From: Gammaproteobacteria bacterium
GTDB taxonomy: Bacteria; Pseudomonadota; Gammaproteobacteria; Francisellales; CACEW01
Assembly (NCBI GenBank): GCA_028282045.1
Contig: JANQIS010000246.1
Coordinates: forward strand, 1-11,164
DNA: 11,164 nucleotides
Reading direction: 5' to 3'
Shown: positions 1-7,537 of the stretch, piece after piece
How the letters are laid out: each line of letters begins with the position of its first letter
How positions within the stretch are numbered: position 1 is the first letter of the stretch
Made by a program: the position numbers and the translations under genes
Notes under the pieces: generated by a model
Databases searched by the model: none
Told to the model about the DNA's origin: nothing
What the model saw: only the letters and a program-made list of their open reading frames with translations

Positions 1-796
1 ATTTAACAAATTGCTGCACATCTTCTGTGATAATACGCCCTTTACGACCAGAGCCAGTGACTTTGGCTAAGTCTACCCCCAATTCACGGGCAAAGCGGCG
101 CACTGCCGGCCCTGCATGCACATCGCCAGATGGTGCAGATATTGTTTCTGCTACTGGTGCAGAAGCTGGTTGAGCCGCTGCTACAGGTGCAGCTTCAGTT
201 TCAGGCTGACTGGCTGGCTGCTCTGTGGGCTGCTCTGCAGATGCTGACGTAGCTTCTACCATTAAAATCACATCACCTTGCGAGACTTTATCCCCTTCTT
301 TGACCTTGAGCGCCACCACTTTACCGCCACGCTCAGCCGGCACCTCCATGGTTGCTTTATCAGTCTCCAAGGAAATCAACGGCGTTTCCGGCTCAATGGT
401 ATCGCCAACAGCAACCATCACCTCAATCACATCAACATTGCTGTATTCGCCAATATCAGGCACTTTGACCGGCTGTTGATCACCTGCTGCCAAGGTCGGT
501 TGCGATTGTGCTTTGGCAGGTGTTTGAGTTTTGTCAACAGGTGCCGCCTCAGCCGCTGCCTGGGTTTGCACTGCCAAAATCACATCACCTTCGGAAACTT
601 TATCACCTTCTTTAACAATCAGTTTTTTTACCACGCCCGCCACAGGAGAAGGCACCTCCATGGTTGCTTTATCAGTCTCCAAGGCGATCAATGGCGTTTC
701 CGGCTCAATGGTATCGCCAACGGCAACCATCACCTCAATCACATCAACATTGCTGTATTCGCCAATATCTGGAACTTTAATGTCTTCTAATGCCAT
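1..796 (-). CDS. aceF: Dihydrolipoamide acetyltransferase (PDH E2), 5' part
   Basis: E2 core subunit of the pyruvate dehydrogenase complex; it carries acetyl groups on swinging lipoyl arms to CoA. The window holds the first 265 codons and the gene runs off the left edge before the catalytic domain. Two lipoyl domains are visible (about residues 4-77 and 108-181), each with the ETDKA lipoylation motif, the lysines being K43 and K147. Ala/Pro/Glu/Gln-rich linkers follow each domain. The peripheral subunit-binding domain lies at about 226-265 (AVRRFAREL, then GSGRKGRI). The ATG at 794-796 is preceded by TAGGAG, which overlaps the aceE stop codon; the 12-nt gap to aceE implies co-transcription. 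Two lipoyl domains is a normal number for a gammaproteobacterial E2. Oddly, the two domains are almost identical at DNA level over about 130 bp. Identification is firm. Confidence 0.95.
   Translation of the reverse strand, partial: MALEDIKVPDIGEYSNVDVIEVMVAVGDTIEPETPLIALETDKATMEVPSPVAGVVKKLIVKEGDKVSEGDVILAVQTQAAAEAAPVDKTQTPAKAQSQPTLAAGDQQPVKVPDIGEYSNVDVIEVMVAVGDTIEPETPLISLETDKATMEVPAERGGKVVALKVKEGDKVSQGDVILMVEATSASAEQPTEQPASQPETEAAPVAAAQPASAPVAETISAPSGDVHAGPAVRRFARELGVDLAKVTGSGRKGRIITEDVQQFVK
339..468 (-). repeat. Internal direct repeat, lipoyl domain 2 copy
   Basis: This segment of aceF matches 651-780 at a constant offset of 312 bp (104 codons), with roughly seven mismatches over 130 bp, third codon positions included. 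It encodes the part of lipoyl domain 2 around K147. Such similarity exceeds what protein conservation alone requires and points to recent duplication or gene conversion between the two lipoyl domains. Confidence 0.85.
651..780 (-). repeat. Internal direct repeat, lipoyl domain 1 copy
   Basis: Partner of the repeat at 339-468. It encodes lipoyl domain 1 around K43, including the VPDIGEYSNVDVIEV stretch that recurs unchanged in domain 2. The similarity fades towards the C-terminal part of the domains, upstream of 339 and 651, so the conversion tract seems limited to the N-terminal and lysine-bearing half. Confidence 0.85.
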
Positions 797-808
797 GGGT
801 AATGACTC

Positions 809-3493
809 CTATAAATCCAGTGGATGCGCTCGTTTGGCATCGATTTTGTAATCTTTAATCGCTTTGCTTACCGCTTTAGCAGTAACCGAGCCTTCTTGAT
901 GCAAGGCACGCAATGCTGCCACCACAATGTGATAACGATCCACCTCAAAGTGATGGCGCAGGTTCTCGCGGCTATCACTGCGGCCAAAGCCATCTGTGCC
1001 TAAAGTAACATAACGCTGCGGGATAAAATCACGTAGTTGTTCCGTATAAAGGCGTACATAATCAGTTGCAGCAACCACTGGACCAGCCTGCTTCTCAAGC
1101 AGTGAGGTGATGTAGGCTTTCTTTGGCTTAGCTTCAGGGTTAAGACGATTATAGCGACTCACTTCCAGGCCATCACGATACAAGTTATTGGCACTAGTGA
1201 GGCTCCAAATATCGGCCGCCACCCCAAAGTCTTGCTCCAACAATTGGGCAGCCGCCACTACTTCGTTTAAAATACTGCCAGAGCCCATCAGTTGCACCTG
1301 TTTCTTAGATGGTTTGCCGGCTTTTTGCAGCAAATACATCCCTTTGATAATGCCCTGTTGGGCATCTTGCGGTATCGCCGGGTGATGGTAGTTTTCATTC
1401 ACCATGGTGATATAGAAGAATACATCTTCATTATTAGCCACCATACGCTGCAAACCATGCCAGATAATCACTGCTAATTCATAAGCGTAAGTCGGATCAT
1501 AGGTGACACAATTGGGGATTAAACCCGCTTGGATATGACTATGTCCATCCTCATGCTGCAAACCTTCTCCATTGATTGTAGTTCGCCCGGCCGTAGCGCC
1601 GAGTAAGAAACCACGCGCACGCATATCGCCAGCCAACCAAGCATAATCACCGATACGTTGAAAACCAAACATCGAGTAATAAATATAGAAGGGGATCATC
1701 GGCACACGATGCACACTGTAGGAAGTTGCCGCGGCAATCCACGAGGAAAAAGCACCACCCTCGTTAATACCTTCTTGCAGAATTTGGCCATCTTGTGACT
1801 CTTTATAATACATCACTTGCTGGCGGTCTTCCGGTTCATACCTCTGACCTTCAGCGTTGTAAATACCCACCTGACGGAACAAGCCTTCCATACCGAAAGT
1901 ACGTGATTCATCCGGCGTAATCGGCACCACAAATTTACCCAGACTCTTATCTTTGCACAACGCACCGAGGATTTGTACATAAGCGGTGGTCGTGGACATG
2001 GTGCGTTCACCACCGGTACCGCCTAACAAGCGCTTAGCAAAATCCTCATAGTGCGGTACTTGATAATCTGCATCAACCGTAAACCGAGCAGGAGTATACC
2101 CCCCAAGCTTTTTACGCTGCTCATGCAGGTACTGCATTTCCGCTGCGTTCACATCCGGCATAACCCGCTTATAGCCTTCAATATCAGCCTCGCTAACCTC
2201 AATGTTGAAACGCTCACTCAAGCCTTTGAGCTCATCGACTTTCAATTTCTTCTGATTGTGAGCAATGTTACGCGACTCACCGGCCTCACCCATACCAAAA
2301 CCTTTAATCGTCTTAGCTAAGATCACTGTGGGCTGGCCTTGATGTTCTGTCGCTGCTTTGTAAGCTGCATAAACTTTCTGCGGATCATGGCCACCACGGC
2401 TGAGTGTATGCAAATCATCATCAGATACATCGGCAACTAATTTTTCTAAATCGGCATCGCCACCGAATAAGTGCTCACGCATATAAGCGCCACCACGCGC
2501 CTGATAGGTTTGGAAATCACCGTCACAAGCCTGCTCCAGGCGTTGTTGTAATTTCCCGGTAGTGTCTTTAGCAATCAGCGCTTCCCAATCACGGCCCCAA
2601 ATAACTTTAATCACATTCCATCCAGCACCGCGAAAGCTGCTTTCGAGCTCCTGAATAATCTTACCATTACCATTGACCAAGCCATCGAGACGCTGCAGGT
2701 TACAGTTGATAACGAAAATTAAATTATCTAACTTCTCGCGTCCGGCACGGGTGATAGAACCCATCGACTCCGGCTCATCCATCTCACCATCACCACAAAA
2801 GGCCCATACGTGGCGATCACTGGTATCAGCCAGACCACGATGATGCAGATATTTCATAAAGCGTGCCTGATAGATCGCCATCATGGGACCTAATCCCATA
2901 GAAACGGTTGGGAATTGCCAATAATTCGGCATTAGCCAAGGATGTGGATAAGAAGATAAACCATTATCGAACGCTTCTTTGCGGAAGTTGATCATTTGCT
3001 CTTCGGACAAACGCCCCTCCAAATAAGAGCGTGCATAAATACCCGGTGAGGTATGGCCTTGTATCAGCAATAAGTCACCACCTTGGGTTTCATTGGGTGC
3101 TGTAAAGAAATGATTCATACCGACTTCGTACAAAGTACAACTCGATGCAAAGCTACCAATATGCCCACCCAGGCTAGAGTCAACATTGTTGGCAGCAGCA
3201 ACTGTCACCGCAGCATTCCAGCGAATCCAACCCTCCAGCTTGGCTTCGAGTTCCAGATTGCCCGGGTACTCAGGCTCTCTGGCTGCCGCAATAGTATTAA
3301 CATATGGGGTATTAAGCTGCTGAGCATAACTAGACTGCAGCCCTAATGCCTGGGCTTTACCACTGAGCTGGCTCAATAAGAACAACGCACGATCTGTCCC
3401 CTCATGTTCAATAACCGATTGTAGGGCATCCAGCCATTCTTGTGTTTCAATCGGATCAACATCCTGCGTGTTCGTAATATTATTATCAGCCAT
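809..3493 (-). CDS. aceE: Pyruvate dehydrogenase E1 component, homodimeric
   Basis: Thiamine-diphosphate enzyme that decarboxylates pyruvate and reductively acetylates the lipoyl arms of AceF, linking glycolysis to the TCA cycle in the cytoplasm. At 894 residues it is close to the E. coli enzyme (887). The ThDP/Mg-binding motif is visible as GDGEMDEPE (234-242) followed by VINCNLQRLDG (from 261). Other typical blocks are the GGHIGSFASS region (109-118) and the ITPDESRTFGMEGLF block in the transketolase-like central domain. The ATG at 3491-3493 has an AAGGA Shine-Dalgarno about 8 nt upstream (3502-3506). The stop TAG at 809-811 overlaps the aceF ribosome binding site. No pdhR-type regulator gene lies next to it: upstream is a DedA-family gene. 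Identification is essentially certain. Confidence 0.98.
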   Translation of the reverse strand: MADNNITNTQDVDPIETQEWLDALQSVIEHEGTDRALFLLSQLSGKAQALGLQSSYAQQLNTPYVNTIAAAREPEYPGNLELEAKLEGWIRWNAAVTVAAANNVDSSLGGHIGSFASSCTLYEVGMNHFFTAPNETQGGDLLLIQGHTSPGIYARSYLEGRLSEEQMINFRKEAFDNGLSSYPHPWLMPNYWQFPTVSMGLGPMMAIYQARFMKYLHHRGLADTSDRHVWAFCGDGEMDEPESMGSITRAGREKLDNLIFVINCNLQRLDGLVNGNGKIIQELESSFRGAGWNVIKVIWGRDWEALIAKDTTGKLQQRLEQACDGDFQTYQARGGAYMREHLFGGDADLEKLVADVSDDDLHTLSRGGHDPQKVYAAYKAATEHQGQPTVILAKTIKGFGMGEAGESRNIAHNQKKLKVDELKGLSERFNIEVSEADIEGYKRVMPDVNAAEMQYLHEQRKKLGGYTPARFTVDADYQVPHYEDFAKRLLGGTGGERTMSTTTAYVQILGALCKDKSLGKFVVPITPDESRTFGMEGLFRQVGIYNAEGQRYEPEDRQQVMYYKESQDGQILQEGINEGGAFSSWIAAATSYSVHRVPMIPFYIYYSMFGFQRIGDYAWLAGDMRARGFLLGATAGRTTINGEGLQHEDGHSHIQAGLIPNCVTYDPTYAYELAVIIWHGLQRMVANNEDVFFYITMVNENYHHPAIPQDAQQGIIKGMYLLQKAGKPSKKQVQLMGSGSILNEVVAAAQLLEQDFGVAADIWSLTSANNLYRDGLEVSRYNRLNPEAKPKKAYITSLLEKQAGPVVAATDYVRLYTEQLRDFIPQRYVTLGTDGFGRSDSRENLRHHFEVDRYHIVVAALRALHQEGSVTAKAVSKAIKDYKIDAKRAHPLDL

Positions 3494-3528
3494 CGGGGAT
3501 ATCCTTCTGTCGGCACCAATGTGTGTGA

Positions 3529-3545
3529 AGTATAGCGCAATTATA
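3529..3545 (-). promoter_or_regulatory. Possible aceEF promoter -10 elements
   Basis: The 93-bp gap upstream of aceE contains, on the minus strand, a perfect TATAAT (3540-3545) and, 5 nt further downstream, TATACT (3529-3534), both in an AT-rich context. No convincing -35 box at 16-18 nt was found for either. One of them is a plausible -10 element for aceEF, at a suitable distance (about 35-50 nt) from the start codon. This is motif matching only. Confidence 0.35.
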
Positions 3546-3586
3546 CGGCCAATCTCCAGCTAAATAATTAATAATCACGCTTACTA

Positions 3587-4168
3587 TTATTTCATCTGGT
3601 TGCGACGCCGCTTTAACCAAAGGTACAAATAAATTACCCCCAACAAAATCAATACCGCGCAACCAACTATAAACAGCGTACTCTCATAACCATGGAATCG
3701 GACCAGGACGATCTGAATCAACTCGCCAAACAAATACCCACCCACAATAAAAGTCACCGACCACAGGCAGGCACCAATAAAAGACAGTACCGCAAACAGC
3801 CAGGTGCGCGTCGGACTCATACCAATCACTGTTGGTACGATAGTTCGTAACCCGTAAAAGAATCGGCACCCTAGCACCATCCACAACCCATAACGGTCAA
3901 ACAAGGCCAGGCCCCTCTGTGCTTGCCTGGCAATTTTGGGTGAGCGTTGCAAAATACGCTGACCGCCAAAACGTCCTAGATAAAAGAATATATTGTCGTG
4001 TAAATAGCTGCCGACTACAGCCATGCCAATCAGTCCAGGCAACCCAAGCAAGCCATGCTTAGCGGCAATACCGCCGGCAATCAGAAAGGTTTCACCTTCA
4101 ATCAGCGCACCGATAAACATAGCCCAGTAGCCATAATGGGAAATCACATGTTGCACTGATTCTGACAT
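3587..4168 (-). CDS. DedA/VTT-family inner membrane protein, YohD-like
   Basis: Polytopic membrane protein of the DedA family. Members with known function move undecaprenyl phosphate or other lipids across the inner membrane and help maintain the proton motive force; the role of this subgroup is not settled. At 193 residues it is the length of E. coli YohD and shares, from memory, its LIEGETFLIAGGIAAKHGLL-type first re-entrant segment (22-41, acidic E24/E26). Other family features are D58 in the second segment, GRFGG (65-69), and RFFYGLR (102-108) with the two conserved arginines, followed by a proline-containing segment. Hydrophobic helices follow at about 124-153 and 162-184, and the protein ends in a basic KRRRNQMK tail. 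The ATG at 4166-4168 has only a weak GAG upstream. It lies in line with aroC and prmB and was probably closer to aroC before the ATPase gene arrived. Confidence 0.9.
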   Translation of the reverse strand: MSESVQHVISHYGYWAMFIGALIEGETFLIAGGIAAKHGLLGLPGLIGMAVVGSYLHDNIFFYLGRFGGQRILQRSPKIARQAQRGLALFDRYGLWMVLGCRFFYGLRTIVPTVIGMSPTRTWLFAVLSFIGACLWSVTFIVGGYLFGELIQIVLVRFHGYESTLFIVGCAVLILLGVIYLYLWLKRRRNQMK

Positions 4169-4220
4169 TTAACCGCTCATGAATAGAAAACGCACGTAAA
4201 GTCTAGCACTTAGAGGATAG

Positions 4221-4233
4221 ATCAACCACACTG
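4221..4233. repeat. 13-bp direct repeat, left copy
   Basis: ATCAACCACACTG, identical to 5420-5432. The two copies bracket the ATPase gene, 1199 bp apart. Read on the minus strand this copy corresponds to the last codons of aroC (Q-C-G-stop) but stands alone here, so it looks like a duplicated fragment of the aroC 3' end. It could be a target-site duplication or an attachment-site remnant. Confidence 0.7.
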
Positions 4234-4304
4234 TGATTTGAAAACTCGGTTTTTTTAAAGTAAGCTTTAAAAAAATTACTTGTTTTTTAAAGTGTGATTT
4301 AAAA
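4232..4304 (+). promoter_or_regulatory. Repeat-rich AT leader of the ATPase gene
   Basis: The leader contains a perfect 11-bp inverted repeat, TTTTTTTAAAG (4250-4260) and CTTTAAAAAAA (4265-4275), with a 4-nt loop. An alternative pair, AAGTAA (4258-4263) with TTACTT (4276-4281), overlaps it and is mutually exclusive with it. TTTTTTAAAG recurs at 4283-4292. TGTGATTTRAAA occurs at 4232-4243 and again at 4293-4304, the second copy running into the start codon. No Shine-Dalgarno sequence precedes the ATG at 4304. The nested repeats suggest an operator or an RNA switch for this gene; which one cannot be told from sequence. Confidence 0.5.
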
Positions 4305-5419
4305 TGAAGGTACGTTATCTGCAATCACAGGTTCTGGCTGATCTAAAAAGGAAGATGGTATTCGTTGCCGGGCCACGCCAAGTCGGCAAAACCACATTGG
4401 CGAAAAAATTACTATCCAAACAAAGCAATGGGTATCTTAACTGGGATATCCCTGCTCATCGCGAGGCCATTTTAAAACAACAGCTTCCTAATGCCAGCAT
4501 GTGGGTATTTGATGAGATCCACAAGTACCGGCAATGGCGGAACTTTCTTAAAGGACTTTATGATGAGTTCCATGCCGATCACCAGATATTGGTTACAGGT
4601 AGTGCACGACTCGATTATTACCGCCGTGGTGGTGACTCCCTACAAGGACGTTACCATCACTTACGTCTACATCCGCTCTCTACCGCTGAGCTTGGTATAA
4701 AAAACACAGATGACTTCAATACCCTATATCAGTTGGGCGGATTCCCAGAACCTTTTTTTAGTGGTAATGCAACGCAAGCTAAACGTTGGTCAAGAGAATA
4801 TCGTCAGCGCCTTATCCATGATGATTTGACTAGTCTGGAGCATATCAAGGACTTATCAAAAATAGAATTACTCATGCTGCGTCTGCCTGAACTGGTGGGC
4901 TCACCGTTATCACTCAATGCGCTTAAAGATGACTTACAAACCAGCCAGCCCAGCATTGCCAACTGGGTGCAAATTCTAGAAAATCTTTACTCCATATTCA
5001 GATTGCCGCCGTTTGGCGCCCCACAGATCAGGGCAATAAAAAAACAACAAAAACACTATCATTTCGACTGGACCCTGGTACAAAATGATGGCGCCCGATT
5101 TGAAAATCTTGTCGCCTCCCATTTGCTCAAGTGGGTTCACTTTCAACAAGATACCTTAGGCAAAGATGTTGAACTGCGTTATTTTCGTGACAATGAGGGT
5201 AGAGAAGTTGATTTTATCGTTGTAGAAAATGCAGAACCCATATGGGCGATAGAGTGTAAACTCAAGCAATCAGAGGTGAGCAAACACCTACATTATTTCA
5301 CTAAACACTTTCCTAACTGCCAGGGGGTGCAGCTCCACCTACATGGCGAAAAAGATTATATTACTCAAGAGCGCATTCGTGTTTGTAACGCATTAACATG
5401 GCTAGCCAATTTAGTCTGA
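4304..5419 (+). CDS. AAA_14/DUF4143-type P-loop ATPase
   Basis: Stand-alone ATPase of the AAA_14 plus DUF4143 architecture, 371 residues. The Walker A motif GPRQVGKT is at 23-30, the Walker B WVFDE at 67-71, and a sensor-like LVTGSAR at 96-102. The C-terminal half has the DUF4143 layout and ends with a PD-(D/E)XK-like pattern: E267 in FENLV, D303 in EVDF, and E317/K319 in IECK. Biochemical roles of this widespread, patchily distributed family are largely unknown, and nuclease activity is inference. It is the only plus-strand gene in a minus-strand run, ends 1 nt from the convergent aroC stop, and is bracketed by 13-bp direct repeats, which suggests acquisition as a one-gene unit. The start has no ribosome binding site; a later start would cut into the fold before Walker A. 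Confidence 0.85.
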   Translation: MKVRYLQSQVLADLKRKMVFVAGPRQVGKTTLAKKLLSKQSNGYLNWDIPAHREAILKQQLPNASMWVFDEIHKYRQWRNFLKGLYDEFHADHQILVTGSARLDYYRRGGDSLQGRYHHLRLHPLSTAELGIKNTDDFNTLYQLGGFPEPFFSGNATQAKRWSREYRQRLIHDDLTSLEHIKDLSKIELLMLRLPELVGSPLSLNALKDDLQTSQPSIANWVQILENLYSIFRLPPFGAPQIRAIKKQQKHYHFDWTLVQNDGARFENLVASHLLKWVHFQQDTLGKDVELRYFRDNEGREVDFIVVENAEPIWAIECKLKQSEVSKHLHYFTKHFPNCQGVQLHLHGEKDYITQERIRVCNALTWLANLV

Positions 5420-5432
5420 ATCAACCACACTG
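5420..5432. repeat. 13-bp direct repeat, right copy in aroC 3' end
   Basis: ATCAACCACACTG, identical to 4221-4233. This copy contains the aroC stop codon (5421-5423) and its last three codons, so the aroC reading frame is intact. The sequence outside the 13 bp differs between the copies on both sides. Confidence 0.7.
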
Positions 5433-6479
5433 AGCACGCTGACGCAGGGCGTGATCCATCAATACCAGCGCCATCATCGCCTCAGCAATCGGCACTGCAC
5501 GAATACCCACACACGGGTCATGGCGCCCTTTGGTCACTACCTCGGTGGGATTGGCATGCACATCAATTGAACGACCTGCAGTGGTAATACTGGATGTGGG
5601 TTTTAGTGCGATATGAGCAATCACATCTTGCCCGGAGCTGATGCCGCCCAATGTACCACCGGCATGGTTAGTCACAAAGCCTTGCGGAGTCATTTCATCA
5701 CGATGCTCACTACCACGTTGTTGCACCACAGCAAAGCCATCGCCAATCTCCACACCTCGCACCGCATTAATACTCATCAACGCATGGGCCAGATCTGCAT
5801 CCAACCGGTCAAATACCGGCTCACCCCAGCCCACTGGCACGCCTTCTGCCACTACACTGACTTTAGCACCAATAGAATCCTCAGCTTTACGGATGTTGTT
5901 AATCAACTGCTCCAATGCCGGCACCTGGTCGGGATCAGCGCAGAAAAAATCATTCTGTGCCACTGTCTGCCAATCTCGTATGGCACAATGCACATCACCC
6001 ATTTGGGTTAAGCAACCTCGAACAATGACACCATAAGTTTGCAGTAAATATTTTTTGGCAATTGCCCCTGCTGCTACACGCATGACGGTCTCGCGCGCCG
6101 ATGAACGCCCCCCGCCGCGATAATCACGGATACCGTATTTATGATGATAGGTATAATCAGCATGGCCCGGACGAAAGGTATCTTTAATGGCCGAGTAATC
6201 TTTGGGACGCTGATCTTGATTAACGACTAACAGGCCAATGGGTGTACCGGTGGTTTTGCCTTCAAACACACCAGAGAGAATCTGCACCTGATCGGGTTCA
6301 CGACGCTGTGTAGTAAAGCGTGATTGCCCCGGACGGCGTCGATCCAGTTCCAATTGGATATCCGCTGCGCTAACTTCCAGCCCTGGTGGGCAACCATCAA
6401 TAATACAACCTAATGCTTCACCGTGGCTTTCACCAAAAGTGGTAACGACAAAATTGCGACCAATACTATTGCCTGACAT
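5421..6479 (-). CDS. aroC: Chorismate synthase
   Basis: Last step of the shikimate pathway: converts 5-enolpyruvylshikimate-3-phosphate to chorismate with reduced FMN, in the cytoplasm. At 352 residues it is close to the usual bacterial length (about 360). All three family signatures are visible: FGESHG (15-20), PGHADYTYHHKYGIRDYRGG starting at about 104 and running into GRSSARE, and RHDPCVGIR near the C-terminus. The conserved histidines H19 and H106 are present. The ATG at 6477-6479 has only a weak upstream AGG. It lies 108 nt downstream of prmB on the same strand, the neighbour order also found in E. coli, so co-transcription is likely. The gene ends 1 nt from the convergent ATPase gene, with no room for a terminator between them. 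Confidence 0.97.
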   Translation of the reverse strand: MSGNSIGRNFVVTTFGESHGEALGCIIDGCPPGLEVSAADIQLELDRRRPGQSRFTTQRREPDQVQILSGVFEGKTTGTPIGLLVVNQDQRPKDYSAIKDTFRPGHADYTYHHKYGIRDYRGGGRSSARETVMRVAAGAIAKKYLLQTYGVIVRGCLTQMGDVHCAIRDWQTVAQNDFFCADPDQVPALEQLINNIRKAEDSIGAKVSVVAEGVPVGWGEPVFDRLDADLAHALMSINAVRGVEIGDGFAVVQQRGSEHRDEMTPQGFVTNHAGGTLGGISSGQDVIAHIALKPTSSITTAGRSIDVHANPTEVVTKGRHDPCVGIRAVPIAEAMMALVLMDHALRQRAQCG

Positions 6480-6587
6480 GATATCTACTGCCTAATGCTT
6501 TGTCTGACAACCATAGCGCGCAATGGGGATGAAGTCACGCAGTTTGCATTAATTCATGATGCCGGCACACCACGAAGTGCTTTATTA

Positions 6588-7475
6588 TCACTGTATGCAA
6601 ACTTCAAGCAACGCTGCTTTATTCAACAAAAACACCCCATCACCGCCGAACTCAAATTCCAGCCAAGTAAAAGGCAAATTGGGATAGGCCGCAATCAAAG
6701 CTTCCTGACTATGACCGACTTCAACAATCAGCACACCATTATCAGTTAAGTGCTCAGCGGCCTGCGTCAGAATTTTACGTGTGCAGTCCAGGCCATCATT
6801 GCCAGAGGCTAGTGCCAGGTCAACCGGTTCATGATTATATTCTAATGGCATGTCGGCAATATTAGCTGCGTCAACATAGGGTGGATTGCTGAGGATAATA
6901 TCAAATTTACCCTCAATATGGCTAAACACATCGGACTTAACTAACTTCACCCGCGCCTGCAATGCATAGCGCTCAACGTTAATTTGCGCCACAGCTAATG
7001 CTTCCGGAGAAATATCACCGGCCACTACCGACACCTCCGGCATCAACATTGCTGTGGCGATACCAATACAGCCACTACCGGTGCACAGATCAAGCACGTG
7101 CTTTACCTGACTGCTATCAACCCATGGCTCAAAATGCTGATGAATTAACTCAGCAATCGGCGAGCGTGGAATCAACACGCGCTCATCGACATAAAACGGC
7201 AAGCCGGCAAACCAGGCTTCGTTGAGCAAATAGGCCATCGGCTTGCGGGTTTGAATGCGTTGTGCAGCTATGTGATCAATACGTGCCAGCTCATCAGCCT
7301 CGACAACTTGTTCATACACTTGCGCCTGGCTATCAAATGCCAATTGGCACACAGTAAATACTAAATAAAAGGCTTCATCTTCAGGGGTCTCTGTGCCATG
7401 ACCAAAGTATAAATCAGCCTGCGCAAATTGACGGGCAATATCATCTAAAACAGTACTAATGGTCGGCTGGCTCAT
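6588..7475 (-). CDS. prmB: Ribosomal protein L3 N5-glutamine methyltransferase
   Basis: SAM-dependent enzyme that methylates a glutamine side chain of ribosomal protein L3. With the ATG at 7473-7475 it is 295 residues. The N-terminal helical domain includes the PrmB-typical YFGHGTETPEDEA (23-35) and FYVDERVLIPRSPIAELI (94-111). The SAM-binding motif I is VLDLCTGSGCIGI (127-139), and the substrate-glutamine motif NPPY is at 197-200. The EYNHEP block and the following SGNDGLD separate PrmB from the release-factor enzyme PrmC. An upstream in-frame TTG at 7515-7517 would add 14 residues, but it lies at or before the predicted transcription start, so the ATG is preferred. Neither start has a clear Shine-Dalgarno. 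It probably forms an operon with aroC. Confidence 0.93.
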   Translation of the reverse strand: MSQPTISTVLDDIARQFAQADLYFGHGTETPEDEAFYLVFTVCQLAFDSQAQVYEQVVEADELARIDHIAAQRIQTRKPMAYLLNEAWFAGLPFYVDERVLIPRSPIAELIHQHFEPWVDSSQVKHVLDLCTGSGCIGIATAMLMPEVSVVAGDISPEALAVAQINVERYALQARVKLVKSDVFSHIEGKFDIILSNPPYVDAANIADMPLEYNHEPVDLALASGNDGLDCTRKILTQAAEHLTDNGVLIVEVGHSQEALIAAYPNLPFTWLEFEFGGDGVFLLNKAALLEVCIQ

Positions 7476-7481
7476 AGTGAT

Positions 7482-7510
7482 ATGACTTGATGAAATATCC
7501 AGGTTAGAAT
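7482..7510 (+). promoter_or_regulatory. Candidate promoter of the YicG-like gene
   Basis: ATGACT (7482-7487) and TAGAAT (7505-7510) are separated by 17 nt and match the sigma-70 boxes at 4 and 5 of 6 positions. The -10 lies 27 nt before the start codon. It overlaps the candidate -10 of the divergent prmB promoter. Confidence 0.4.
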
Positions 7511-7533
7511 ACAGCAAAACGTCAGAGAATCAA
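7506..7533 (-). promoter_or_regulatory. Candidate promoter of prmB-aroC
   Basis: On the minus strand TTGATT (7528-7533) and TATTCT (7506-7511) are separated by 16 nt, each matching 4 of 6 sigma-70 positions. Transcription from here would begin near 7499 and leave a short leader before the prmB ATG at 7475. The two divergent -10 boxes share 7506-7510, so the promoters could exclude each other. Confidence 0.35.
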
Positions 7534-7537
7534 CGCC

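Noticed and set aside
278..851. Long plus-strand open frames opposite aceF
   Set aside because: They mirror the two repeated lipoyl domains on the other strand and show no protein-like features; repeated peptide motifs in them come from the DNA repeat.
3540..3560. PdhR-like operator upstream of aceE (ATTGGCCGTATAATTG)
   Set aside because: Only one half resembles the known ATTGGT/ACCAAT palindrome; the second half does not match.
5613..6036. Two overlapping plus-strand open frames opposite aroC
   Set aside because: Antisense shadows of a clearly identified chorismate synthase gene, with no ribosome binding site or recognisable domain.
7476..7517. N-terminal extension of PrmB from a TTG at 7515-7517
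   Set aside because: There is no Shine-Dalgarno, the codon sits at or upstream of the predicted transcription start, and the ATG start gives a normal PrmB N-terminus.
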